Below are positions 18,411 to 27,898 of a DNA stretch of 37,037 nt, in pieces (the stretch's first letter is position 1; each line of letters starts with the position of its first letter). The stretch spans positions 1-37,037 of the forward strand of contig NTKH01000005.1 of the NCBI GenBank assembly GCA_002457645.1. Reading direction: 5' to 3'. Under the pieces are notes generated by a model. The model saw only the letters and a list, made by a program, of their open reading frames with translations, ran no database searches and was not told the origin of the DNA. The position numbers and the translations under genes are program-made. The DNA comes from Bacteroidetes bacterium MED-G20 (GTDB taxonomy: Bacteria > Bacteroidota > Bacteroidia > Flavobacteriales_D > Parvicellaceae).

Positions 18411-19760
18411 ATGCAATTTGAATTAACTAAGGAATTTATAGACCAAATAATTTTAGCTCTTGAAAAAGAAGATAGTGGATATATAGTTGAAGCCATAAAT
18501 CCGTTACACCCTGCTGATATAGCTGAAATATTGGAAATTATTAATCTTACTCAAGCTCAATTTTTATATCAATTATTGGACGAAAAGTTAGCATCAGAAG
18601 TCTTAGTTGAAATTGAAGAAGATACTAGAGAACAGTTCTTGGAATCTTTTTCTCCAAAAGAAATTGCAGAGTCTGTCGAAAAGATGGATGCTGATGATGC
18701 TACAGATATTATTCAAGATTTACCAGAAGAAATACGAGAAGAAGTTTTAGAAGCATTGCAAGACGAAGATCATTCTTCAGATATTTCAATGCTGATGAAT
18801 TATGATGAAAACAGTGCTGGGGGAATAATGGATACTGAATTTATTTCTGCGAACTGGAATTGGACTGTCAAAAATGCTTTAAAAAAACTAAGAGAGCAGG
18901 TAGAAAATGTAGATCAAGTTTACACAATTTATGTAGTTGATTCTTCAAAAAAATTTAAGGGTATTCTTTCTTTAAAAAGGTTTTTGTATGCATCGGACGA
19001 TACCCTGATAAAGGATATTTATAGAAAAGATTCTATTACAGTTTTTGACAACGAAGAAGCAGAATTAGTGGCCTCTAAAATGGAAAAATATGACCTTGTT
19101 GTAATTCCGGTTGTAGATGAAAATAAGATTCTTTTAGGAAGAATAACTATAGATGATGCTTTAGATGTTATTAAAGAAGAAGCAGAAAAAGATTACCAAA
19201 TGGCCAGTGGTATTTCTGAAAAAATTGAACCTTCTGATTCTTTATTTGTAATTAGTAGAGCCAGACTTCCTTGGTTATTAATTGGAATGGTAGGAGGAAT
19301 TTTAGGTGCATATGTCATTGGCTTTTTTGAAGTTCATTTAAAAGAAAATGCTGTAATGGCCTCATTTATTCCTTTAATATTAGCTATGGGAGGAAATGTA
19401 GGGGTTCAATCATCAGCAATTATTGTTCAATCATTAGCCAATAATACGCTCAACTATGAATCTGTTTTTAAAAAACTTTTTAAAGAGCTACTTGTTGCTT
19501 TATTTAACGGCTTTATATGTGCTTTAATAGCATTAATTTTTTGTTGGTTTACAAGAAGTGATTTTGCTTTAGCTCTTACAATTGGAGTATCTCTAGTAGC
19601 AGTATTTACATATGCAGGGCTTTTTGGAACATTCATTCCTTTAATATTAAATAAATATAAAATAGATCCTGCATTAGCAACAGGACCATTTATTACTACA
19701 ACTAATGATATCATTGGACTTCTTATTTATTTCTTAATTGGAATGGCTCTTTATTTTTAA
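18411..19760 (+). CDS. mgtE: Magnesium transporter MgtE
   Basis: N-terminal MgtE domain (LHPADIAEILE...MDADDATDIIQDLPEE), CBS region, and transmembrane domain with MGGNVGVQSSAIIVQSLA. Confidence 0.97.
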   Translation: MQFELTKEFIDQIILALEKEDSGYIVEAINPLHPADIAEILEIINLTQAQFLYQLLDEKLASEVLVEIEEDTREQFLESFSPKEIAESVEKMDADDATDIIQDLPEEIREEVLEALQDEDHSSDISMLMNYDENSAGGIMDTEFISANWNWTVKNALKKLREQVENVDQVYTIYVVDSSKKFKGILSLKRFLYASDDTLIKDIYRKDSITVFDNEEAELVASKMEKYDLVVIPVVDENKILLGRITIDDALDVIKEEAEKDYQMASGISEKIEPSDSLFVISRARLPWLLIGMVGGILGAYVIGFFEVHLKENAVMASFIPLILAMGGNVGVQSSAIIVQSLANNTLNYESVFKKLFKELLVALFNGFICALIALIFCWFTRSDFALALTIGVSLVAVFTYAGLFGTFIPLILNKYKIDPALATGPFITTTNDIIGLLIYFLIGMALYF

Positions 19761-19762
19761 CG

Positions 19763-20698
19763 ATGAGAGTTGCTCTGTTAGATGATTTTCACCCTCTTAT
19801 TTCTGAATCATTTTCAAAATGGAATTGGGAATATATGGATTGTAAAGATTGGTCTTTAGAAGACTTTAAAACTAATGCTCACACTTTAGAAGGTATTGTT
19901 ATAAGATCAAAGTTTGCTCTAGATAAGTCACTTTTAAAACTAGCCAACAAACTAAAATTTATTGCAAGACCAGGTTCAGGACTAGAACATATCGACCTTG
20001 AGTATTGTCAGAAAAAAAATATTGAAGTTTTTAGAAGTCCAGAAGGTAATTCTGATGCTTTAGCAGAACATGCATTAGGAATGTTATTGTCTTTAGTGAA
20101 TAATTTGCAAAAAGCAAATGCAGAGGTTAAAAATAATATTTGGAAAAGAGAAGAAAACAGAGGATCAGAACTAAAAGGAAAAGTGATGGGGATAATTGGA
20201 TTTGGCTACATGGGAAGAGCTTTTGCACAGAGACTTAAAGGATTCGGAATGGAAATTATAGCATACGATAAGTATAAGTCTGGATTTAAAACAAAATATG
20301 TTCAAGAAGTAACTTTAAATAAAATATTTGAAAAATCAGACTTTGTAAGTTTACATACCCCCCTAAATAAAGATACTATTGGAATGGTTAATAAAAATTT
20401 TATAGAAAAATTTAAGAAATCATTTGTATTGATTAATACTGCAAGGGGGCAATCTGTTATACTTAAAGATTTAAACGAAGCATTAAAAACTAATAAAATT
20501 TTGGGTGCATGTTTGGATGTTCTTGAGATTGAATTAAAAAACTTTAACTTAAAAAACACTTCAAACAAAAATTTTGAACAACTCAAAAAATTTGAAAATG
20601 TTATTTTAAGTCCACATATTGCTGGATGGACAAAGGAATCTAAAAAAAAAATGGCTTCAATCATTATTGAAAAAATTCATAAAAAATTTATTTTATAA
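19763..20698 (+). CDS. D-isomer-specific 2-hydroxyacid dehydrogenase (phosphoglycerate dehydrogenase-like, no ACT domain)
   Basis: FIARPGSGLEHIDLEYCQKKNIEVFRSPEGNSDALAEHALGMLL...KVMGIIGFGYMGRAFAQRLKGFGMEIIAYD...LINTARGQSVILKDLNEAL...VILSPHIAGWTKES. Confidence 0.92.
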   Translation: MRVALLDDFHPLISESFSKWNWEYMDCKDWSLEDFKTNAHTLEGIVIRSKFALDKSLLKLANKLKFIARPGSGLEHIDLEYCQKKNIEVFRSPEGNSDALAEHALGMLLSLVNNLQKANAEVKNNIWKREENRGSELKGKVMGIIGFGYMGRAFAQRLKGFGMEIIAYDKYKSGFKTKYVQEVTLNKIFEKSDFVSLHTPLNKDTIGMVNKNFIEKFKKSFVLINTARGQSVILKDLNEALKTNKILGACLDVLEIELKNFNLKNTSNKNFEQLKKFENVILSPHIAGWTKESKKKMASIIIEKIHKKFIL

Positions 20699-20704
20699 TA
20701 CTCC

Positions 20705-22141
20705 ATGACTAAATCAAATATTTATAAATTATTAGGGCCCCTAATCTTCTTTATAATTCTACTGGTAGATACTCCAAGTGGAATGTCTATAGAAGGATTC
20801 CATTTACTTGGAATCATAATTTGGATGGCAGTATGGTGGATAAGCGAGGTAGTTCCAATTGCTGTAACTTCTTTATTACCCATTATACTATTTCCCTCTT
20901 TAAATATTTTAAACATCCAAGATACTGGCGCCAACTATGGTCATAAATATATTTTCTTATTTATAGGTGGTTTTATTCTTGCTAATGCTATTCAAAAATG
21001 GAATTTACATAAAAGAATTGCGCTTAATATTATATTGAAAATTGGCGGAAGTACTGATAAAATCATATTAGGATTTATGTTAGCTACTGGATTTCTATCT
21101 ATGTGGATTTCCAATACCGCCACAACAGTGATGATGTTGCCTATAGCTCTTTCGGTAATCAATCAATTAAAAGATCACCCTGATACAATAGAAAATGAAA
21201 ATAAAGTATTTGGCAAAGCTTTAATGCTTGGGGTTGCCTATAGTGCTTCGGCTGGTGGAATTGCAACTTTAATAGGAACTCCTCCTAATTTAATATTTGC
21301 TGGATTTGTTCAAGAAAACTTTAATATTGAAATATCTTTTTTTCAATGGATGAAAATTGGATTTCCTGTATCAATTATTCTAATGCTATTTATTTGGTGG
21401 TTTCTGACTAAATATGCTTTCAAGCTTAATAAAACTGGGTTTCCAGGTGGAAAAGAAGAAATAAAAAATATTTTATCTAAAATGGGTGGAATTAATAATG
21501 AAGAAAAAAAGATTTTGTTAGTATTCACTTTAACAATTTTGTCATGGATATTTAGAAAAAACACCATCAATTTAATTATTCCCAATTTTGATGATAGTAT
21601 GATTGCTATTTCAAGTGCAATTATATTATTCATTTTACCTTCCAAAAATAAAAAAGAACCCATTATGAAATGGAAAGATGCTTTAACCATCCCGTGGGGA
21701 ATATTATTACTTTTTGGTGGTGGGTTATCTATAGCAAAAGGGTTTCAAGCAACAGGATTAGATCATTGGATTGGAGATCAATTATCTTTCGTAACTTTTT
21801 CTAGTTCACTATTAGTAATTCTTTTAATAATTGCTGGAGTCAATTTTTTGACTGAAATGACCTCTAATATGGCGACAACGGCAATGCTTCTCCCTGTAAT
21901 GATTCCCATTGCAAATATTATGCAGATAAACCCTTTTTTACTTCTCGTTGGCACTACTCTTGCAGCTTCATGTGCATTCATGTTACCTGTTGCAACGCCC
22001 CCAAATGCAGTAGTATTTGGCTCTAAACTATTGAAAATATCTGATATGGTTAAAGCGGGAATATTGATAAATATATTCTCCATTATTATAATTTTAATAA
22101 TGGTCTATTTTGGTATGCCCATTATTTGGAGTCTTATTTAG
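20705..22141 (+). CDS. SLC13/DASS family sodium:anion (dicarboxylate) symporter
   Basis: IIWMAVWWISEVVPIAVTSLLPIILFP...FLSMWISNTATTVMMLPIALSV...GTPPNLIFAGFV...NFLTEMTSNMATTAMLLPVMIPIA...LPVATPPNAVVFGS. Confidence 0.94.
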   Translation: MTKSNIYKLLGPLIFFIILLVDTPSGMSIEGFHLLGIIIWMAVWWISEVVPIAVTSLLPIILFPSLNILNIQDTGANYGHKYIFLFIGGFILANAIQKWNLHKRIALNIILKIGGSTDKIILGFMLATGFLSMWISNTATTVMMLPIALSVINQLKDHPDTIENENKVFGKALMLGVAYSASAGGIATLIGTPPNLIFAGFVQENFNIEISFFQWMKIGFPVSIILMLFIWWFLTKYAFKLNKTGFPGGKEEIKNILSKMGGINNEEKKILLVFTLTILSWIFRKNTINLIIPNFDDSMIAISSAIILFILPSKNKKEPIMKWKDALTIPWGILLLFGGGLSIAKGFQATGLDHWIGDQLSFVTFSSSLLVILLIIAGVNFLTEMTSNMATTAMLLPVMIPIANIMQINPFLLLVGTTLAASCAFMLPVATPPNAVVFGSKLLKISDMVKAGILINIFSIIIILIMVYFGMPIIWSLI

Positions 22142-22146
22142 GTTCT

Positions 22147-24051
22147 TTACAATCTAACAACTTTAAGATTCTCCATTTTTCCATTAATATTAATTCTTAA
22201 GATATAAATTCCTTTTTTAAACTCTTTAAGCGAAATAAGTGCTCCATTTTGTTTTGAAATTTTATTTCCCTCAAGGTTGAATATTTCAGTTTCTATTTTC
22301 CCATCATAGTCTTTAATTTTTAAAGTTAAGTTATTAATAGTCATGGTTGGGATAGCCTTTATTTTAAGACTTTTTATTGAACTTGAATTATTTAAACTCA
22401 TTAAATTAAAAGCCCCTATACATGGAGGATTATTTTCTGAAACAATATTGCCAAAATAATCTCTTCCACCATTGTTATAAAGGAAATTAGTGGTATCAGA
22501 ACTTCCAGAAATTAATTTTCCAACTCCAATAATCGGACTAACACCCTGCAATTGGTACATGTTAGGATCATTAATCCCAAAAGGAGAAGGATTTAGAAGT
22601 TTAGGATCATTAAAAAATGCGTTGTTTAAGAGGTCTGTATCCAAATTTATTCTTGAAGAATCATAGAATACATTATGGCTTATATTTAAAGTATTTAAGT
22701 TGTTTTGTAAAAGCGTTGGGATTTTCTGACCATTTGTCCCAGTATAAATTATATTATTATATAAGTGTACATCACCAACATTAGGCCAAAAATATATTTC
22801 TGGATTAATACTGTCATTAATGAAAACGGTATTATTATAAATAAAAGTTGCAGTATTTGGACATCTTGGACCCGAACCACAATAATTTGAAATCCAAAAT
22901 ATTTTACCTTTTTTATTCCATGGTGTATTATTTGGATCTAATCTATAGCCGTCGTTAACACTTATATTATATCTATATCCGCAATTGATATTGTCCCCTA
23001 AAATTTCTACAAATCCACCCTCATTATTATAACTATAATTATATTGAAAAACTACATTCTCATTTCCATAATCTATGTGAGCACCATAAGAATCTTGAGG
23101 ACCATGAGCATTCATAAAATAATTATGTTGTGCTATTGCATTTTTACAATCAAATGTCCACATTCCGCTTCCTCTTTTCCACATTCTATTATCTTCACTA
23201 GAACCACAATGATTAAAAAAACAGCCTTGAACTAATATATTTTTGCTTTTGTTTGGTACGAAACCTGAACCACCTGTATCTTGAAAATCACAGTTTAAGA
23301 TGTCAATATCAAAATTTTTAACACTATCAATATTATTTAAGCCAATTGACTTAATCCAAATACCATAATGCCCAGTATGATGAAAATAGCAGTTTGAAAC
23401 TTTAACATCTGAAATAATATTAAATAAGAAGTTTGTAGTATCTGACTGTGTTTCTAATTTTAATCCATATCCTTTATGAACATTCTGAGATAATGTTGGT
23501 GTGGGATATATATTATGAATCTCTAAATTATTGAACCTAAAGCCAGATAAAGAATGAGATGTAGCAACAATTTTAACTCCAAAACGCACATTTTTTCCAG
23601 AACCCCAAGTATTTGAAGCTCCCCCAAAACCAGCTAGTAATTTTGTGTTCCCTAGTGAGTCAAGATGGTTATCTTCATTGTATAGATTAAGATTATTGAT
23701 AGAAATGTATTCATTATTATAAATTAAAATACAAGATTGATATCCATTACCATTAATTGTGGCTTTTCCTGCTCCCCCATAACTATCTACAACAATTGAG
23801 TTATTTGGATCTCCAGAACCTTTTAACCAAAACATACCCTGCCAAATATCTCCAGCTTTAAATAAAATAGAATCTCCTGGTTGGAAAGTAAAAGTATTGA
23901 GTTTGTTAATTGAATTTATTGGAAATTGAGAACTAAGACCAGAATTATTATCGTCACCAGATGAAGTACTTATAAAATAGGAGTTAGCATTGACATTTAG
24001 AACAAGGTAAAGAGTAAATGATAAAAGAAAAATATGTTTAGAAAAAATCAA
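22147..24051 (-). CDS. Secreted right-handed parallel beta-helix protein with T9SS type A C-terminal sorting domain
   Basis: Signal peptide; repeated N/G/S-rich coils (NNLNLYNEDNHLDSLG..., FRFNNLEIHNIYP..., VKVSNCYFHHTGHYGIWIKS, ILVQGCFFNHCGSSED); C-terminal VKDYDGKIETEIFNLEGNKI...LKEFKKGIYILRININGKMENLKVVRL-type T9SS CTD. Confidence 0.85.
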   Translation of the reverse strand: MIFSKHIFLLSFTLYLVLNVNANSYFISTSSGDDNNSGLSSQFPINSINKLNTFTFQPGDSILFKAGDIWQGMFWLKGSGDPNNSIVVDSYGGAGKATINGNGYQSCILIYNNEYISINNLNLYNEDNHLDSLGNTKLLAGFGGASNTWGSGKNVRFGVKIVATSHSLSGFRFNNLEIHNIYPTPTLSQNVHKGYGLKLETQSDTTNFLFNIISDVKVSNCYFHHTGHYGIWIKSIGLNNIDSVKNFDIDILNCDFQDTGGSGFVPNKSKNILVQGCFFNHCGSSEDNRMWKRGSGMWTFDCKNAIAQHNYFMNAHGPQDSYGAHIDYGNENVVFQYNYSYNNEGGFVEILGDNINCGYRYNISVNDGYRLDPNNTPWNKKGKIFWISNYCGSGPRCPNTATFIYNNTVFINDSINPEIYFWPNVGDVHLYNNIIYTGTNGQKIPTLLQNNLNTLNISHNVFYDSSRINLDTDLLNNAFFNDPKLLNPSPFGINDPNMYQLQGVSPIIGVGKLISGSSDTTNFLYNNGGRDYFGNIVSENNPPCIGAFNLMSLNNSSSIKSLKIKAIPTMTINNLTLKIKDYDGKIETEIFNLEGNKISKQNGALISLKEFKKGIYILRININGKMENLKVVRL

Positions 24052-24116
24052 TTTAATTTGTAAATTTTATTTAACCCCATCTTTATTAATTCTTAATATT
24101 TACAATTTAGTAGTTA

Positions 24117-27100
24117 TTAAATTTCGACCATTTGCCATGCACCAGAATTAATTAAGGGCTCAGCTTGTTTAAATTTTAGCTCTTTGGTTTCTCCATTTTG
24201 TAGATTTAATATTTTAACTCTTTCATTTCTGCCAGGTTTTTTAGCAACCATCACAGGTGAGTGTTTTACCGGCTGAGATTGATTTTGCTGAGCCATTTCA
24301 TTATTCATTTGTGTTGATTGAGCCAAATCCTCTCGTCCCGCTTTTAATTTACTAAAGTCTTGTCGTGGCTTTTGTGAAGGAGCAGAAGAAACAGTTTGTT
24401 CATTAGGATCATGTAACTGACATTTCATTAAGAAAGAGATGATATCTCTGTTCATCTTATCCATCATGTTCTGAAAAAGCTCATAACCTTCCAGCTTATA
24501 AATCAAAAGAGGATCTTTTTGCTCATATTGTGCATGATACACACTTTGCTTAAGAAAATCCATTTCTCTTAAATGTTCTTTCCATTCATTATCAATAAAA
24601 GCTAAAGTGATATTTCTTTCTAAGGCTTTTAAAGCTTCAGAGCCTTCAGTTTCATATACTTTTTCAAGTTTTGTAACAATTTTCATAGCTTTTCTTCCAT
24701 CAGTAAATGGAATAACAATATTTTCAATATTATTTGACTGATTTTCATAGATATTTTTGATAACAGGGAATGTGGTAGATTTAATTCTTTCTTTCTTTCT
24801 TTGATATTTATCTTTTGCTTCTTTATAAAGCTCTTCAGTTAACAAAGCAGCATCTTTTTCTAAAAATTCTTTCTCTGAAAATGGTAACTCAATACCAAAA
24901 CTGGCAATAACATTATACTTTAAATCTTCGAAATCAGCGTTTTGCTGAGCATTAACAACTATTACATTCGAAATATCAAATATCATATTATCAATATCTA
25001 AATCTAACTTATCTCCAAACAATGCATTTTTTCTTCTATTATAAATAGCTGTTCTTTGACTATTCATAACATCATCAAACTCTAAAAGTCTTTTTCTAAT
25101 ACCAAAGTTATTTTCTTCCACTTTTTTCTGAGCCCTTTCAATAGATTTGGTAATCATTGAATGCTGAATGACTTCCCCATCCTGATGACCCATTCTATCC
25201 ATCATCTTGGCTATTCTCTCAGATCCAAAAAGTCTCATTAAGTTATCTTCAAGAGAAACAAAAAACTGAGAAGATCCTGGATCTCCTTGTCTACCAGCTC
25301 TACCTCTTAATTGTCGATCAACTCTTCTTGAATCATGTCTTTCTGTTCCAATAATTGCTAAGCCTCCAGCCTCTTTTACTCCTACTCCAAGTTTTATATC
25401 TGTTCCTCTACCAGCCATGTTTGTTGCAATAGTTACTGTTCCAGGTTTACCAGCTTCAGTAACCACTTCTGCTTCTTTCTGATGCAACTTTGCATTTAAT
25501 ACCTGGTGGGGTAATTTTTTAAGCTTAAGCATTCTAGACAATAGTTCAGAAACTTCAACAGAAGTAGTTCCAACTAAAATCGGCCTTCCTTTAGAACGTA
25601 TATTTTCTATTTCTTGAATGATTGCTTGATACTTTTCCCTACCTGTTTTATAAACTAAATCATTTTGATCGTCTCTTACAATAGGCTTATTAGTTTTAAC
25701 AACCACGACATCAAGCTTATAAATATCCCATAACTCTTTAGCTTCAGTTTCAGCTGTACCAGTCATACCAGCTAACTTATGATACATTCTAAAATAGTTT
25801 TGTAGAGTTATTGTTGCATAAGTTTGAGATGCAGCCTCAACTTTTACATTCTCTTTCGCTTCAATAGCTTGATGAAGGCCGTCAGAATATCTTCTTCCGT
25901 CCATAATTCTTCCTGTTTGCTCATCAACAATTTTAACTTTATTTTCCATTACAACGTACTCTACATCTTTTTCAAATAAGGAGTAGGCTTTGAGCAACTG
26001 GTTCATGGAGTGGATTCTTTCGGCTTTGATGGTGTAATCTGACATCATCTGATCTTTTAACTCTACCCTTTTTTGAGCGTCCGCAGTTTTTTCTTCAATT
26101 TCAGCAACTTTTGCTCCTATATCTGGTAAAATATAAAATTCTGGATCATTTTCTCCAGAAATTAAATCAATTCCTTTTTCAGTTAAGTCAATAGTATTGT
26201 TCTTTTCATCAATTACAAAGTATAATGGCTCGTCTGCATTAGGCATTTCTTTGGCATTATCTTGTAAATAAAAATTTTCAGTTTTTTGCAAATGGATTTT
26301 AACACCTGGTTCGCTTAGATATTTAATTAATGCTTTATTTTTTGGTAGGCCCCTAAAAGATCTAAATAATGATAATGAACCTTCTTCAAATAATTTTTTT
26401 TGTTCTTTTTTCTCTAGACCCTCATTTTCTGATTTAGCAATTTTTGTTTTGGCTTCATTAAGTAGTCCATTAATTAATTTTTTTTGGTAACTAACTAACT
26501 TTTCAACTTTAGGCTTTAGGCCAACATATTCCTGCTCATCTCCCTTAGGAACAGGTCCTGATATTATTAAAGGAGTTCTTGCATCATCAATTAATACGGA
26601 ATCAACCTCATCAATAATTGCATAATGATGTTTTCTTTGAACCAAACCTTCTGTCTCTGAGACCATATTATCTCTTAAATAATCAAATCCAAATTCATTA
26701 TTTGTCCCAAAAGTAATATCAGCATTATAAGCTTTAATTCTTTCAGGAGAATGTGGTTGATATAAATCGATACAATCTACAGAAAGACCGTGGAATTGAT
26801 ATATTGGACCCATCCATTGAGAATCTCTTTTAGCTAAATAATCATTGACTGTTATTAGATGAACTCCTTTTCCTACTAATGCGTTAAGATAAACTGGTAA
26901 AGTAGCTACCAAAGTCTTTCCTTCTCCAGTCATCATTTCCGCTATTTTACCTTTGTGAAGAGCGGCTCCACCCATTAATTGAACATCATAATGGATCATT
27001 GACCAGTCAACTGCTGTACCCGCAGCATCCCATTTATTTTTCCAAATAGCATGCTCACCAATTATAGAAACAGCATCCAATTTATTAGCTAGATCAATAT

Positions 27101-27506
27101 CATTATCGTTGGCTTTAACTTTAAGTTGTCCGTTTTCTGCTAATCTTCTGGATGTCTCCTTTACGACAGCAAATGCACTTGGCATAATTTCTAATAGAGT
27201 GGATTCTATAGATTCATTTTCTTCCTTTTCTATTGATTCAATTTTCTCATAAATAGCTTCTTTTTCTGAAATATTTAGTAAATCAGAATTAGCATTGTTT
27301 TTTAAGTCTTTTATTTCATTTCTAAAAGATATACAACTATCGATTATAATCTCTTTAAATTCTTTGGTTTTATTTCTTAATTCATCATCGCTAATGGATT
27401 GCAATTTTTCATGAGCCTTATTTGTTAAATCAACAATAGGCAAAAGCTCATTGAGGTCTTTTTGATTTTTGTCACCAAATATTTTTTTTAATATACCATC
27501 CAGCAT
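24117..27506 (-). CDS. secA: Preprotein translocase subunit SecA
   Basis: MTGEGKTLVATLPVYLNALVGKGVHLITVNDYLAKRDSQWMGPIY...TIATNMAGRGTDIKLG...GLAIIGTERHDSRRVDRQLRGRAGRQGDPGSSQFFVSLED. Confidence 0.98.
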   Translation of the reverse strand: MLDGILKKIFGDKNQKDLNELLPIVDLTNKAHEKLQSISDDELRNKTKEFKEIIIDSCISFRNEIKDLKNNANSDLLNISEKEAIYEKIESIEKEENESIESTLLEIMPSAFAVVKETSRRLAENGQLKVKANDNDIDLANKLDAVSIIGEHAIWKNKWDAAGTAVDWSMIHYDVQLMGGAALHKGKIAEMMTGEGKTLVATLPVYLNALVGKGVHLITVNDYLAKRDSQWMGPIYQFHGLSVDCIDLYQPHSPERIKAYNADITFGTNNEFGFDYLRDNMVSETEGLVQRKHHYAIIDEVDSVLIDDARTPLIISGPVPKGDEQEYVGLKPKVEKLVSYQKKLINGLLNEAKTKIAKSENEGLEKKEQKKLFEEGSLSLFRSFRGLPKNKALIKYLSEPGVKIHLQKTENFYLQDNAKEMPNADEPLYFVIDEKNNTIDLTEKGIDLISGENDPEFYILPDIGAKVAEIEEKTADAQKRVELKDQMMSDYTIKAERIHSMNQLLKAYSLFEKDVEYVVMENKVKIVDEQTGRIMDGRRYSDGLHQAIEAKENVKVEAASQTYATITLQNYFRMYHKLAGMTGTAETEAKELWDIYKLDVVVVKTNKPIVRDDQNDLVYKTGREKYQAIIQEIENIRSKGRPILVGTTSVEVSELLSRMLKLKKLPHQVLNAKLHQKEAEVVTEAGKPGTVTIATNMAGRGTDIKLGVGVKEAGGLAIIGTERHDSRRVDRQLRGRAGRQGDPGSSQFFVSLEDNLMRLFGSERIAKMMDRMGHQDGEVIQHSMITKSIERAQKKVEENNFGIRKRLLEFDDVMNSQRTAIYNRRKNALFGDKLDLDIDNMIFDISNVIVVNAQQNADFEDLKYNVIASFGIELPFSEKEFLEKDAALLTEELYKEAKDKYQRKKERIKSTTFPVIKNIYENQSNNIENIVIPFTDGRKAMKIVTKLEKVYETEGSEALKALERNITLAFIDNEWKEHLREMDFLKQSVYHAQYEQKDPLLIYKLEGYELFQNMMDKMNRDIISFLMKCQLHDPNEQTVSSAPSQKPRQDFSKLKAGREDLAQSTQMNNEMAQQNQSQPVKHSPVMVAKKPGRNERVKILNLQNGETKELKFKQAEPLINSGAWQMVEI

Positions 27507-27525
27507 TTGATCAATTTTCGGAAAA

Positions 27526-27533
27526 CAAAAATA
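27526..27533 (-). promoter_or_regulatory. Putative -7 box TATTTTTG for secA
   Basis: Exact TAnnTTTG on the minus strand, 19 nt from the ATG at 27506. A TTGG lies 21 nt upstream (27555-27558). Confidence 0.45.
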
Positions 27534-27594
27534 GATGAATAGTTGGAATTATAACCAATGATCATCTTAAAAAAAGTAAATAGAAAATAGAGAA

Positions 27595-27816
27595 TTAATA
27601 TTCGTCTTCATTAAAGAAGAAATCTTCTTTTGTAGGGTAATCTGGCCAAATCTCTTCAATTCTATCATATATTTCACCTTCATCTTCAATAGCTTGGAGA
27701 TTTTCTACTACTTCTAACGGAGCACCTGTCCTCATAGCAAAGTCTATTAACTCATCTTTGGCAGCTGGCCATGGAGCGTCTTCTAAATACGATGCTAATT
27801 CTAAAGTCCAATACAT
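27595..27816 (-). CDS. DUF2795-like small acidic protein
   Basis: MYWTLELASYLEDAPWPAAKDELIDFAMRTGAPLEVVENLQAIEDEGEIYDRIEEIWPDYPTKEDFFFNEDEY. The WPA.K.ELIDFA...GAP..V..NL segment resembles DUF2795. The start at 27816 is supported by the promoter at 27838-27867. Confidence 0.78.
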   Translation of the reverse strand: MYWTLELASYLEDAPWPAAKDELIDFAMRTGAPLEVVENLQAIEDEGEIYDRIEEIWPDYPTKEDFFFNEDEY

Positions 27817-27837
27817 AATATCAATTATAAGAATTGG

Positions 27838-27867
27838 CAAAAGTAATTTTTTTAACGAGAATCCAAA
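27838..27867 (-). promoter_or_regulatory. Bacteroidota-type promoter TTTG-N18-TACTTTTG
   Basis: On the minus strand, TTTG (27867-27864), 18-nt spacer, TACTTTTG (27845-27838), 21 nt before the ATG at 27816. Best complete -33/-7 pair in the window. Confidence 0.65.
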
Positions 27868-27898
27868 GAAATTTTAAAAAAATTAATAATAAATTAAT

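Noticed and set aside
20302-22083. Cluster of minus-strand ORFs (20302-20664, 20722-20934, 21343-21690, 21778-22083)
   Set aside because: All are antisense shadows of the 2-hydroxyacid dehydrogenase and DASS genes, whose sense translations show clear family motifs.
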